A stretch of 37,647 nt of DNA from Candidatus Gallitreponema excrementavium (GCA_017694795.1 JADIMM010000082.1:1-37647), one strand, 5' to 3'; positions 24,738-33,770 are shown, counted from the first letter of the stretch. Notes: generated by a model from the sequence alone, not told the origin. A program made the numbers and translations.

Positions 24738-26620
24738 TGTTTGACAAGGAAAATCAGGTAGTTTCAATAAGTAAAAAACGGATATTTCTCTTTTTGGTCT
24801 TTTTGTGCATTTTTGCTGCTTTTGTCCTTTCAAAATTTGCACTTACAGCCTGGGGGTACCAGGGTGGTAGTTCGGTATCAGATATGATTACTGAAAGGGG
24901 GCCGATTCTTGACCGTAATGGCAGGGTTCTTGCCGTCCAGACTATGCGGTACAATTTGTGTGTTACCCTTGCATCTGTAAGTGACCCGGAGGAATTGAAA
25001 AATCTTATAGCCCCGGTTGTGGAAATGACTCCGGAAGAAATACAAAAGATTTTTGATTCAGCTTCTCCGGTTTTTACCTACATAAAAAAAGATTTAAATC
25101 AGGAACAGGCGGATAGCTTAAAGAAAATTATTGAAGACAATAATATTTCCGGGGTTAAACTTGAACCGGTTCAGGGTCGTATATATCCCGAGAAATCCAT
25201 GGCTGCCCACGTAATCGGTTTTCTGGGAAAGGACGGAAAAGGTTTGGAAGGAATGGAATTCCAATTCAACGACATTCTTTCTCCGGATTTGCTTTCCGGA
25301 AAAAGGATGTCTTACGGTGACCAATTGTTCCTTACGATAGATGCAAACCTCCAGTTTTCCCTGGAAAAACTTGTTCAGGAATCTATGGACAAAACAAAGG
25401 CCGACGGAGCCATGCTTCTGGTTGTTTCAGCAAAAACAGGTGAGATTCTCGCTTATGTTTCAAATCCCAGTTTTGATTTGAACAATTACGGAAAAGCCTC
25501 TGTCCTTCAGCGGATTAATCTTCCAGCTGTCTATGCTTACGAACCGGGCTCCGTATTTAAAGTTTTTTCTGTAGCTTCCCTTCTGGAACTTGGAGGGATT
25601 GTGGATGAGTCTTCGTTCAAGTGTACCGGAGTTTTTGAGCAGACGGCCCCTAACGGTGAAACTTTTAGAATCCGGTGTTACAACGGGGCGGCCCATGGGA
25701 TTGTCCATCCCAGGGAAATCCTGCAATACTCCTGTAATGTGGGGTTGTCCCAGGCTTCCATGACAGTCGGTTCAAAAGAGTTTTACGACAAGCTGAGGGA
25801 ACTGGGTTTTGGCTCCCAGACCGGTATTGAACTGGGTGGGGAAACCAACGGGATTTTCCGTCCTGTTTCAAAATGGTCACTGCGCTCCAAGCCTACTATT
25901 GCTTTTGGTCAGGAAATTTCCGTTTCAGCCCTGCAAATGGTAAGTGCGGCGACAAGCCTTGCCAATAAAGGAAACCGCCTTCAATTAACGCTGGTTTCAA
26001 AAATCCAGGATCACGAAGGAAATATAATCTCAAAACATACACCGAAAGTCGTTTCCAAACCCTTTTCAAAAGATACGGTTAATAAAGTTTTGAGTTACAT
26101 GGAAACTACCGGTCTCAAAGGTTCAGGCTGGAGGGCCCTTGTAGGGGATGTTCCCATGGGGGTAAAAACCGGTACTGCCCAGATGACGGATATAGAAACG
26201 GGGAAATATAGCGAAGAAGACATAACCTCCAGCTGTATGGCTCTGTTTCCGGTAGATGATCCGGAAATTATCCTGTATTCTGTAGTTATTAAGGCCAAGG
26301 GCGATACTCTGGGGTCCCATATAGCAGCCCCACTTATAAAAAATGCAGCCAATGTGGTTATAGATTATCTGGCCATGGAAAGGGAATCAGCACTTTCTGT
26401 TACTCATCAGGGGGTAATTTCCCTTCCTGAATCCCAGACCCTGGAGATGGAAGATAAAGTTCCGGATTTTACGGGAATGTCAAAGCGGGCTTTGGCTTCC
26501 CTTCTCGGAAACAAGGCTTACAAGATACAGATTTACGGGGAGGGATATGTGTATAAGCAGAATCCTCCGGCAGGAACGGCTGTAACCGAAGGAATGGAAA
26601 TTGAACTTTATTTGCAGTGA
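24734..26620 (+). CDS. ftsI: Class B penicillin-binding protein (FtsI/PBP2-type transpeptidase) with PASTA domain
   Basis: A 628-residue peptidoglycan DD-transpeptidase. One signal-anchor helix lies at about 16-36 (IFLFLVFLCIFAAFVLS). The PBP dimerisation region begins ITERGPILDRNGRVLA. The transpeptidase motifs are SxxK at Ser273 (EPGSVFKVFS), SxN at Ser333 (YSCN) and KTG at 478-480 (GVKTGTAQM). A single PASTA domain at about 575-628 (KVPDFTGMSKRALASLLG) ends the protein, as in many FtsI- and StkP-associated PBPs. It is translationally coupled to lepB. Whether it is the divisome or elongation enzyme cannot be decided from sequence alone; PASTA and the FtsI-like arrangement favour division. 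Confidence 0.92.
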   Translation: MMFDKENQVVSISKKRIFLFLVFLCIFAAFVLSKFALTAWGYQGGSSVSDMITERGPILDRNGRVLAVQTMRYNLCVTLASVSDPEELKNLIAPVVEMTPEEIQKIFDSASPVFTYIKKDLNQEQADSLKKIIEDNNISGVKLEPVQGRIYPEKSMAAHVIGFLGKDGKGLEGMEFQFNDILSPDLLSGKRMSYGDQLFLTIDANLQFSLEKLVQESMDKTKADGAMLLVVSAKTGEILAYVSNPSFDLNNYGKASVLQRINLPAVYAYEPGSVFKVFSVASLLELGGIVDESSFKCTGVFEQTAPNGETFRIRCYNGAAHGIVHPREILQYSCNVGLSQASMTVGSKEFYDKLRELGFGSQTGIELGGETNGIFRPVSKWSLRSKPTIAFGQEISVSALQMVSAATSLANKGNRLQLTLVSKIQDHEGNIISKHTPKVVSKPFSKDTVNKVLSYMETTGLKGSGWRALVGDVPMGVKTGTAQMTDIETGKYSEEDITSSCMALFPVDDPEIILYSVVIKAKGDTLGSHIAAPLIKNAANVVIDYLAMERESALSVTHQGVISLPESQTLEMEDKVPDFTGMSKRALASLLGNKAYKIQIYGEGYVYKQNPPAGTAVTEGMEIELYLQ

Positions 26621-28460
26621 AATAATAAGAGAAAACCTCCAGTCTTTTTCTCAGAGATTTCCCTTGCTCCGGGAAATGGCCGGTTTAAACCGTAATTCTG
26701 ACCGGGAAAATATAGATTTTATGAAGAATTACATTAGATCCTGGGATAAAATAGAGGTAGCAGAAGCCAGAAACGGTTCATTGACTGCATTGTACAGGGG
26801 AAAAGCCCTTCATTCCCTTTACAATCCTGAAAAAGAAAGTGAAAAAAGTATCCGTGCCCTTTTTAAAAGCTGCAATAATCCTGACACAGTGGTTTTTCCG
26901 GGATTAGGTTGCGGTTACGGGCCTTTTGCCTGTTCGGAATTTTATCCCGGTACAAACATTGTAGTGGTGGAGCCTGAACCCGGCTTCTTATATCTGATAA
27001 TGCTGTTTATGGATTGCAGAAAGTTTTTTGCTGTAAAGAATCTTTCCATCGTTCTTGGGCAGGAAATTTCTGTTGTTCCCGAGATATTGAATGCTCTTAA
27101 AAGCAACAATGTAGTTCTTTATGACCAGCCGGCGGTAAGGGAAACAGCCCCGGATTTTTTTGAAGATCTGTCTGCCCTTGTAAAGCGAACAGCCAGCAAA
27201 AACAAAATAAACTCAAATACCCTTAAAAAATTCGGAAACCTTTGGAAAAGGAATATGTTCAGAAATCTTCCGTTTCTTTCTTCTTTGCCTCCGATAGATG
27301 TATGGAAAGATTTTGCAGGGGGAAAATATCCGGTACTACTTGCAGGCGCCGGCCCCTCATTGGATGCTGTACTGGATTATATTCCCCTTCTGGCAAAGAG
27401 CCACATAATAGTTTGTGTAGATACAGCTTTAAGGGCTCTTTTGGCAAAGGGTGTAGAGCCGGATTTTCTGGTAACAGTGGATCCCCAGTATTGGAACAGC
27501 CGCCATATCCGGGGGCTCAAATCTTGCGGAACCAATGTGATAACCGAATCCGGGGTTTATCCTTCGGTTTTTCAATTTCAGGGAAAAGATTTTTTTCTTT
27601 TTTCTTCCCTGTTTCCCTTTGGACAATACCTGGAAGAACGGACTGAAAAACGGCATGCTTTAGGGGCGGGAGGTTCTGTGGCTACTACAGCATGGGATTT
27701 TTCCCGGTATTTAAATCCTTCTTCAATCCACATTGCAGGCTTGGATTTGTCTTATCCCGGCGGAAAAACCCACTTTAAGGGATCCCTTTTTGAATCCATG
27801 GAGTTGAGTTCCGCATACAGGCTGGAAAACTCTGAGACTGCTTCATCCTCAGTTTATTTTTCCGGAGGAAGAATTTTCGGTGAAGATTATTCCGGGCGGA
27901 AGCTGGCCACAGATTCCAGGATGAAACTTTACAGCTGGTGGTTTGAAAGCCGCCTGGCAGGCGGAAACAGCGTTGATTCTTTCGTTATCGGTAAAACCGG
28001 ATTGAAAATACCCGGGATGAAAACAAAAGAACTGTTTGAAATTATGAATTTTCCTGAGATCCGAAAAGAGACAGACATTCTTTTTAGCAGGAAATCCGGA
28101 GAAATCAGGCAGTGGAGGCAACGTGTTCCGCAAATCCGGGAACAATACAGAAAAGCCCTGAATTCAATGCAAAAGGATTTGGAGAGCCTTGTTTTTACCG
28201 GAGAAAGGGGGCTTGCCCTTATAGGACAGTACAAAAAATCCGGTGACAAGGAATTCCTTGATAAAATAGGGGAAGAAATACGCCTTATAGGAAAAAATCC
28301 GGCCAAAGAAATAGTTTCCATGACCTTTGTACCGGAGGAAGCACAGGGCGAAGAAAATATTCTTTCCCAGTGGAAAGATGTGTTCCAATCTGTAACAGAG
28401 GAAGCAAAAAAATATATTTTTGAAATAAAAAATTCAAGTTTCCGGGACCAATGCCGATAA
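26601..28460 (+). CDS. DUF115 / Maf-type motility accessory factor-like protein
   Basis: A 619-residue protein with the DUF115 (MAF_flag10) domain: PVLLAGAGPSLDAVLDYIPLL near residue 250, VCVDTALRALLAKGVEPDFLVTVDP, and HIAGLDLSYPGGKTHF. In other bacteria this domain is in Maf proteins that attach nonulosonic acids to flagellin, and in an archaeal pterin kinase. The N-terminal 240 residues include a nucleotide-binding-like VVFPGLGCGYGPFACSEF. The C-terminal 150 are helical. Glycosylation of flagellin here is an inference. The TTG start at 26601 has AAGGA at 26589-26593 and lies within the last 20 bp of the PBP gene, so translation is coupled. A terminator closes the operon. Confidence 0.75.
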   Translation: MNFICSEIIRENLQSFSQRFPLLREMAGLNRNSDRENIDFMKNYIRSWDKIEVAEARNGSLTALYRGKALHSLYNPEKESEKSIRALFKSCNNPDTVVFPGLGCGYGPFACSEFYPGTNIVVVEPEPGFLYLIMLFMDCRKFFAVKNLSIVLGQEISVVPEILNALKSNNVVLYDQPAVRETAPDFFEDLSALVKRTASKNKINSNTLKKFGNLWKRNMFRNLPFLSSLPPIDVWKDFAGGKYPVLLAGAGPSLDAVLDYIPLLAKSHIIVCVDTALRALLAKGVEPDFLVTVDPQYWNSRHIRGLKSCGTNVITESGVYPSVFQFQGKDFFLFSSLFPFGQYLEERTEKRHALGAGGSVATTAWDFSRYLNPSSIHIAGLDLSYPGGKTHFKGSLFESMELSSAYRLENSETASSSVYFSGGRIFGEDYSGRKLATDSRMKLYSWWFESRLAGGNSVDSFVIGKTGLKIPGMKTKELFEIMNFPEIRKETDILFSRKSGEIRQWRQRVPQIREQYRKALNSMQKDLESLVFTGERGLALIGQYKKSGDKEFLDKIGEEIRLIGKNPAKEIVSMTFVPEEAQGEENILSQWKDVFQSVTEEAKKYIFEIKNSSFRDQCR

Positions 28461-28516
28461 ATAAAGCAGGGTGAGTAAAAGGCGGTAGACGTCCAGACGC
28501 CTTTCCACCATGTTGC

Positions 28517-28545
28517 AGCTGCCGTTTCCCGGCAGCTCTTTTTTT
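28517..28545 (+). terminator. Rho-independent terminator of the lepB-ftsI-DUF115 operon
   Basis: AGCTGCCG (28517-28524) pairs perfectly with CGGCAGCT (28530-28537) around TTTCC, followed by C and seven T residues (28539-28545). The T-run reaches into the stop codon of the converging gene at 28544. A second, longer-loop repeat AAAGGCG/CGCCTTT (28478-28484, 28498-28504) lies just before. Confidence 0.85.
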
Positions 28546-29380
28546 ATTCTTCTTTCAGCCATAAAAGGCTTTTTTCGTACCAAGGTTTTATGGCGGGGCA
28601 GTAAACTTCTTTCTGTTCTTTTAAGAAACAGGCCTTTACCGGTGATTTCTTCATGGTTAACCCCGGTTTCAGCTCTTTTTTTATCTTTTCCAGGGATGTT
28701 TCAATATTCTTTTTTTCTTCCCCCAGAAAGATAAAACTCAAATCCATGATTCTTTTTATTCCGTATGCAGAAAGAAGTTTAAAAAGCGGATTGTACGATT
28801 CTAAAAGCGGAAAGAGGTTTTTTACGGCGGCTTCTTTTTGATTGGAAGCATAAAGGGAATATCCGTAAAAAAAACGGAGGAGGGGATTTTCTTTTACTGT
28901 ATTGCAAGAGTCTTCAAAAAAATCAGCGGCCTGCCGGTACTCTTTTGTCAAAATATATACATATCCAAGGTTTGCCCTGTTTTTATTAAAAAAATCCGGG
29001 TTCTTATTCCTGATTACCGGAATGGAAGATTTTACTGTTTCAAAATCCCCTGATAAAAAATGGGAATTAAGGAAAAGTTTAAGATTTTTTCCCGAAAGCC
29101 TTCCCTTGTCTAAGATTCTGGTTTCCATGTAAGAAGCCAGTCCCGGCCAGTCTTCATTTTCGATGTAGGAGAGTTTTTTGCCACCGTAAATCCATATAAG
29201 GGCTATAGCTATTCCTGCAAGAAAAAGGACCAGAATTTGTATAATAAAAAAAGGGCGGTAGGTTATCCAAAGCCCTTCCATATCGTAGTGCAGGAAAATC
29301 TTTGAAGAAACAAAAATAAGTGAAAAAAATAGTGAAAAAATGACGATACTTATTATAATAAAAGATGATATGAATTTCAT
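28544..29380 (-). CDS. Membrane-anchored TPR-like hypothetical protein
   Basis: A 278-residue protein not assigned to a named family. Two hydrophobic helices (about 5-29 and 43-67) are separated by a short loop with HYDMEGLWITYRPF, giving an anchored protein with the C-terminal domain on the cytosolic side if both helices span. From residue 85 onward the sequence has alternating helices with tetratricopeptide-like spacing (NRANLGYVYILTKEYRQAADFFED, PLLRFFYGYSLYASNQKEAAV), consistent with two to four TPR repeats that would scaffold partners. It is isolated on its strand and divergent from the HD-GYP gene, with a 54-bp gap between starts. Function is unknown. Confidence 0.65.
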   Translation of the reverse strand: MKFISSFIIISIVIFSLFFSLIFVSSKIFLHYDMEGLWITYRPFFIIQILVLFLAGIAIALIWIYGGKKLSYIENEDWPGLASYMETRILDKGRLSGKNLKLFLNSHFLSGDFETVKSSIPVIRNKNPDFFNKNRANLGYVYILTKEYRQAADFFEDSCNTVKENPLLRFFYGYSLYASNQKEAAVKNLFPLLESYNPLFKLLSAYGIKRIMDLSFIFLGEEKKNIETSLEKIKKELKPGLTMKKSPVKACFLKEQKEVYCPAIKPWYEKSLLWLKEE

Positions 29381-29434
29381 GGTAATCTCTTTACCAGTCT
29401 ACTTTAACATGGAATACAGGTCAACAGGAAATTT

Positions 29435-30622
29435 ATGAATGCTATACCGGTAAAAGAATTAAAAGACGGAATTTATTTTACAGATGATGTATATCTGGAT
29501 CAGAATTTTCTTTTGCTCACAAAGGAAATACCTGTAACAAATGCCTTTATCAAGGCTTTGATGGATTGGGAGGTTAAGTCCGTATATTCCGAGGGGGAAT
29601 TAACGGACACCGAAGTGACTGAACCTGCCGAAAGTGAAGAAATAACCCGGGAACTGGAAAAAGACAGGGACAAAAACAAGACTGCCTTTGATTTTGAAGA
29701 AGAGAAGGTTTCTGACCCTGTTATGAAAGGAATCCTTGATTTTTACAAATATGTGGAAACCGTTTACAACCATTACAGCGTCAAAAAGAATTTAAGTCCA
29801 CAGGAAATTTCAGATAAGGCCAGGGATTTTTGTGAATTCGTAAAAAATAATAAAACAAAAGTACTTAGTCTTGTGGCATTCCCGCCAGAAGCCTTTAAAA
29901 ATTACCTTGCCTCCCATTCCGTAAGAAGTACTATTTTCAGCATAGTAATCGGGCTTCAGCTAAAATTCCCAAACCACAAGCTCATTGAACTGACTGTGTC
30001 GGCTATGCTCCATGAGATTGGAATGGTTTGCCTTCCCCAGCAGTTTTTTATGTCCAGACGGGCTTTGACACCCCAGGAAAAAAAGATGCTGGCAGCCCAT
30101 CCTGTTTTGTCTTACAACATACTCCGAGAAGCTTCTTTTCCGGTGAGTGTTTGTCTCGCTGCCATTGAACATCACGAAAGAATGAACGGGGGCGGATATC
30201 CCAGAAATCTGGACGGAAGCAAGATTTCGGTTTATGCCAGAATCATCGCTGTAGCCTGTTCATTTGAGGCCATAACTTCTTCAAGACCCTACAGGGAAGG
30301 TAAAGATTCCCATTTGGGGGTTATGGATATTATGCGTAATTCGGGAAAACTTTATGATGAATCTGTGGTAAAGGCCCTGGTTTATGCAATCTCAATCTAC
30401 CCAATAGGGCTTTACGTACTCCTTTCCAATGGTAAAATCGGTCAGGTGGTAGATGTAAACCTGATACTTCCAAAGTATCCCATCGTTAAGGTTCTGGGAG
30501 AAACAGATGCTTCGGGAAAAAACCGTGTTATTCCGACAACCCAAATCGGTGTACATATCGAAAGGCCTCTTACAAAGCAGGAGTGGGAAAACATAAAGGC
30601 TTCCGGGAACATCAACCGGTGA
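29435..30622 (+). CDS. HD-GYP domain protein with altered metal site
   Basis: A 395-residue protein. HD-GYP domains usually hydrolyse cyclic di-GMP. Residues 1-70 form an N-terminal DUF3391-like segment (IPVKELKDGIYFTDDVYLD), a charged linker follows, and the HD-GYP domain spans roughly 140-330: SHSVRSTIFSIVIGLQL, SAMLHEIGMVCLP, HPVLSYNIL, IEHHERMNGGGYP and SSRPYREG. HHE and GGGYP are intact, but the signature HD is HE, and the later Asp in the AxxDxFDAL motif is Cys (AVACSFEAI). Metal binding and catalysis are therefore in doubt. GGAAA precedes the ATG. It lies upstream of coaE. Confidence 0.82.
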   Translation: MNAIPVKELKDGIYFTDDVYLDQNFLLLTKEIPVTNAFIKALMDWEVKSVYSEGELTDTEVTEPAESEEITRELEKDRDKNKTAFDFEEEKVSDPVMKGILDFYKYVETVYNHYSVKKNLSPQEISDKARDFCEFVKNNKTKVLSLVAFPPEAFKNYLASHSVRSTIFSIVIGLQLKFPNHKLIELTVSAMLHEIGMVCLPQQFFMSRRALTPQEKKMLAAHPVLSYNILREASFPVSVCLAAIEHHERMNGGGYPRNLDGSKISVYARIIAVACSFEAITSSRPYREGKDSHLGVMDIMRNSGKLYDESVVKALVYAISIYPIGLYVLLSNGKIGQVVDVNLILPKYPIVKVLGETDASGKNRVIPTTQIGVHIERPLTKQEWENIKASGNINR

Positions 30623-30668
30623 CAATATTGTGGGAATAAATCCCCGTTTTGGAATTTCAGGGTTTGGA

Positions 30669-31289
30669 ATGGAAAATAAAAGATTTATAATCGGATTAGG
30701 GGGACCAACCGGGGGAGGGAAAACCGCCGCAGGAAAAATTCTGGAAAAACACGGGTTTCTGGAAATAGATACAGACGCTGTCTCCCACCGGATTCTGGAT
30801 GAAAAAAAGAATTTGATATTGGCGGAATTTTCCTGTGAGGCAGGGGAAAAGGGCCTTCCCCTTTTGGATGAACAGGGGAACCTTTTGCGGAAAAATCTTG
30901 GAAAACTTTTATTCAGCGATTCTTCTTTGTTAAAACGCCATGAATCCATTATTTATCCTGAATTAAAAAAAATCATAGAAGGGAAAATACTTGAAAACAG
31001 GAACAGAAATATTGTGGTAAACGGGGCTGTGCTTTACAAAATCCCGGAAATATTGTCTTTGTGCACATTCGTCCTGTATATTTATTCACCTTTTTTTACC
31101 CGGCTTGTCCGCCTTATAAAGAGGGACAAAATACCTTTTCCACAGTTAATTGAAAGAATGAAAGCCCAGAAAAATTTGTTTGCTAAATACTCTGAACAAT
31201 ATGCCGATATTGTTAAAGTGAAAAACCGGGGCACTTTGGAAAATCTGGAAAAAAATTTGTTAACCGTACTGGCCCGGTACGGTTTATGA
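30669..31289 (+). CDS. coaE: Dephospho-CoA kinase
   Basis: A 206-residue CoaE, which phosphorylates dephospho-CoA in the last step of coenzyme A synthesis. The P-loop is GGPTGGGKT at 11-19, followed by FLEIDTDAVSHRIL (the substrate Asp motif DxD), LGKLLFSDSSLLKRHESIIYPEL and a LID-like stretch RLIKRDKIPFPQLIERMKAQ. The C-terminal helix carries ADIVKVKNRGTLENLE, the usual CoaE ending. Start choice: ATG 30669 has AGGG at 30659-30662; a GTG at 30630 would add a non-conserved 13 residues. Its stop overlaps the next start (ATGA). It differs from the usual GGIGSGKS but keeps the Walker pattern. Confidence 0.88.
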   Translation: MENKRFIIGLGGPTGGGKTAAGKILEKHGFLEIDTDAVSHRILDEKKNLILAEFSCEAGEKGLPLLDEQGNLLRKNLGKLLFSDSSLLKRHESIIYPELKKIIEGKILENRNRNIVVNGAVLYKIPEILSLCTFVLYIYSPFFTRLVRLIKRDKIPFPQLIERMKAQKNLFAKYSEQYADIVKVKNRGTLENLEKNLLTVLARYGL

Positions 31290-32083
31290 GGCATCGATTT
31301 ATGGAACAAAAAAAATTATTGTGGATTGCAATTGCAGTTGGAACTTTTCTGCTTATTATTACCGGAACCATTCTTTTGGTGAATGTTCCCGGGAAAAAAA
31401 ACAGTGATTTTCAGCAGGCACAGGTGAATTCCGGTAAGGTCTGGACTTTTGACGGTACAGGAGCCGGGGAAACGGATTCAGGACATTTATCCCCTGAGAC
31501 ACCGGATGTTCCTGAAAAACCGGCAGGTGCTGTTGGGGGGGATTTGGTAGCTGTCTCCCCGGAAAAACCGGAAAATCCTGCTGGGGTACCGGAAATTCCC
31601 GTGGATAAAAATCCGGCGGTTCCTGTTCCTGAATCAGGAACAGAGCTTGATGTGGGAACAATAAAGGCAGATAAAATTTCTGCAAATGTAATAGATGTAA
31701 GGGAGATTACCAATACACCTGCACCTCCTAAGGTGCCGGCAGAAAAACCCAAGGTAAAGGAACCTGCAAAACCGGTTGTTTTCCAAAAGCAGCCTGCGGC
31801 AGCTTCTGCTGATAAAACAGCAGATACAGTTAAAACCGAAACGATTTCTTATTGGATTCAGCTGGCATCCCTTACTGACAAACTGAAAGCAGAAAAGGCC
31901 CGGGAGGATTTGAATGAAAAAATGATTTCTCCCGAAATTTTTACAAAGGAAATAGACGGAAAAATTTATTACCGGTTGAGAATCGGACCCTATAAAACAA
32001 AACAGGAAGCAGATTATTGGCTTGCAAAGGTAAAGGAAATGAATGGGTTTGAAAAAAGTTATATTTCCGAAATAAAAAAGTAA
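31286..32083 (+). CDS. SPOR-domain membrane protein
   Basis: A 265-residue bitopic protein. One transmembrane helix (LLWIAIAVGTFLLIITGTILLV) follows a short basic cytosolic tail. A Pro/Glu/Val-rich low-complexity linker spans about 50-180. The last 75 residues (ISYWIQLASLTDKLKAEKAR to NGFEKSYISEI) are a SPOR domain, which binds denuded glycan strands at division septa; YWIQLAS and YYRLRIGPYKTKQEA are typical. The start may be ATG 31286, overlapping coaE by ATGA, or ATG 31301, which has GAGG 9 nt upstream. It is likely a divisome-associated protein. A hairpin beginning about 30 bp after the stop may end its transcript. Confidence 0.85.
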   Translation: MRHRFMEQKKLLWIAIAVGTFLLIITGTILLVNVPGKKNSDFQQAQVNSGKVWTFDGTGAGETDSGHLSPETPDVPEKPAGAVGGDLVAVSPEKPENPAGVPEIPVDKNPAVPVPESGTELDVGTIKADKISANVIDVREITNTPAPPKVPAEKPKVKEPAKPVVFQKQPAAASADKTADTVKTETISYWIQLASLTDKLKAEKAREDLNEKMISPEIFTKEIDGKIYYRLRIGPYKTKQEADYWLAKVKEMNGFEKSYISEIKK

Positions 32084-32114
32084 AAAAAATAACGCAAAAT
32101 ACAGATTTTTGATT

Positions 32115-32156
32115 AAAAGAGAAGAGTATGGTAAAAGTATTCTTCTCTTTTTTATT
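32115..32156 (+). terminator. Terminator-like hairpin that contains the next start codon
   Basis: AAAAGAGAAGA (32115-32125) pairs perfectly with TCTTCTCTTTT (32141-32151). Four inner pairs, two of them wobble, extend it to a 15-bp stem with a 7-nt loop, followed by T-rich sequence. The ribosome binding site and ATG (32128) of the following gene lie inside the stem and loop edge. It may end the coaE-SPOR transcript, control the next gene, or both. Confidence 0.55.
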
Positions 32157-33645
32157 TTTACTTTTCCTCCTGAATCCCTGTTGCTTCTGTGAAGTTTCCT
32201 TACGGTTGCACAATGAAACGGAGGCAAAGTTTTCAGACGGAACCTTTGAAAAAGGCAGTAGTTTTTTCAGGGGTGTTTTTACCGGAGGCAGGCTCACCGG
32301 AATGATTGGGGGAAGCCTGGATTTATTTAAAATGCAGGAAAATCCCTTCCCCGGTATTACCGGTGATTTTCCCGGTGTGTGGGGAATTTCCGCCGGTTTT
32401 CCCTTTTTATCCCTGGTTGGAGGAGCTGTTTCTTCCAGCGGAATCTTGAGTCTTGCCAATGAACCGGCACCTGAGTTTTTTTCACCTTTTTATCAGGCAT
32501 ATAGTGTGAAATATACCCGCCTTCTTTCATTGAACAAATACTCGGAGGGAACATCAAATCTGCAGGCCGGGGTTCTAAGTTCTTTTGTTTTTTCACCTTG
32601 GAAAATCAGGGTTCAGGCTGGTGGGGGATGGCGGCAGAAAGGAAAGGGGGTTTGGACTGGCGGGGAATTTTTTGCTTCTTTTCCTGGTGGAAAGAAATTA
32701 AAAGGGGGGCTTATTATAGCAATAAGGAAAAAAGGTCTGGAAAATGATATAAGCAAATCAAGGCTTTATCCCCAGTTCCCATCTTCCCCTTACCCCTTTG
32801 CCTTTTCATATTTGGCATGGGAAAATTCCTCCTTTAGTTTCCGCCTTTCCGGGAGCCGGGAGTTTTATCTTGAGGACAAAGATTCAGGTTTTATCCGGTT
32901 GGACTACAAATTTTCCCCGGTAAAACACCTGGATTTTCAGGGGAGTCTTTTTTACAGTCTTCCCGGGACAAGGAATTTGGACGGGGATTTTATAAGCACC
33001 GGTAAAAGTGCAGTGTTTTCGGTTAAAGCCGGTACAGGAAGTTTCAGCGGCGGGGCTACAGCCATGGCAAGGGTAAAAACCCCTGACAAAAGGTGGAAAA
33101 AAATGCCCGGGCTGTTCAGATTCCAGTTCAGGCTAAAAAAAATAACAGGAAACAGGGAGCTGGAATTTATTTATGAAATCCCGGAATGGGAATTTTATAC
33201 TGTTCAGCAAAAAAGTTTTAACAGGCCGCAAAAAAACCTTTTTTCAATCTCATTTTGGGATTTTTACCCTGTACTATCAGGTTTGTCCATAAATATTACC
33301 GGAAACGGTGAATTCAAGATACAGGATAATTCCGGGTCGGCCGTAAAAAGAATCACCGGATATTTTCCAGGAAAGGTTTCCAAGGCCTATATTACCTCCT
33401 GCATTGATATGGAATTAAACAGGTATATACTGGCTGCTGTTGATTTGGAAGGAGGCTGGAAAACCTTATATTCCAAAAATATAATTTTTTCTGATTTGGT
33501 TTTTGAAGGCAGAATCGAAAAAAAACTCCGTAAAGCTGTTTTTTGTGTAAAACTGGAAGCTGGTACCGGATTGGAAAAAAATCTGGATAAAAATATATTT
33601 AAGTGGAATATTCATACTAATCTGACCTTTGATTGCAAATATTAA
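32128..33645 (+). CDS. Putative secreted, beta-rich outer-membrane protein
   Basis: A 505-residue protein I do not recognise. A signal peptide (MVKVFFSFLFLLFLLNPCCFC-E) is followed by many short alternating hydrophobic/polar strands with Gly and aromatic residues (AGGGWRQKGKGVWTGGEFFASF, GFIRLDYKFSPVKHLDFQGS, GNGEFKIQDN), as in outer-membrane barrels. The last strand HTNLTFDCKY lacks the C-terminal Phe of classical barrels. The mature protein is basic. It follows the SPOR gene by 44 bp, but the ATG is buried in a terminator-like hairpin, so expression may be conditional. GAAGAG just before the ATG is the only ribosome binding site candidate. Confidence 0.6.
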   Translation: MVKVFFSFLFLLFLLNPCCFCEVSLRLHNETEAKFSDGTFEKGSSFFRGVFTGGRLTGMIGGSLDLFKMQENPFPGITGDFPGVWGISAGFPFLSLVGGAVSSSGILSLANEPAPEFFSPFYQAYSVKYTRLLSLNKYSEGTSNLQAGVLSSFVFSPWKIRVQAGGGWRQKGKGVWTGGEFFASFPGGKKLKGGLIIAIRKKGLENDISKSRLYPQFPSSPYPFAFSYLAWENSSFSFRLSGSREFYLEDKDSGFIRLDYKFSPVKHLDFQGSLFYSLPGTRNLDGDFISTGKSAVFSVKAGTGSFSGGATAMARVKTPDKRWKKMPGLFRFQFRLKKITGNRELEFIYEIPEWEFYTVQQKSFNRPQKNLFSISFWDFYPVLSGLSINITGNGEFKIQDNSGSAVKRITGYFPGKVSKAYITSCIDMELNRYILAAVDLEGGWKTLYSKNIIFSDLVFEGRIEKKLRKAVFCVKLEAGTGLEKNLDKNIFKWNIHTNLTFDCKY

Positions 33646-33671
33646 CATTTATTTGAAAGTTATATATGTCC

Positions 33672-33694
33672 CCCTTGTCATTTACAAGGGTTTT
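33672..33694 (+). terminator. Rho-independent terminator upstream of fusA
   Basis: CCCTTGT (33672-33678) pairs with ACAAGGG (33684-33690) around CATTT, followed by TTTT. It would end the transcript from the gene at 32128. Its descending arm overlaps the candidate fusA promoter. Confidence 0.6.
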
Positions 33695-33704
33695 CCTCTA
33701 TACT
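33675..33704 (+). promoter_or_regulatory. Candidate promoter of fusA
   Basis: TTGTCA (33675-33680) and TATACT (33699-33704), each 5/6 to consensus, are separated by 18 bp. The site lies about 65 bp before the fusA ATG. The -35 box falls inside the terminator hairpin, so readthrough from upstream could interfere with initiation. Confidence 0.55.
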
Positions 33705-33770
33705 AAAACAACCGGTTTTGTATTACTCCGGCTTATTATATTTGATAACCCATAAATGAGAGGTATAAAA

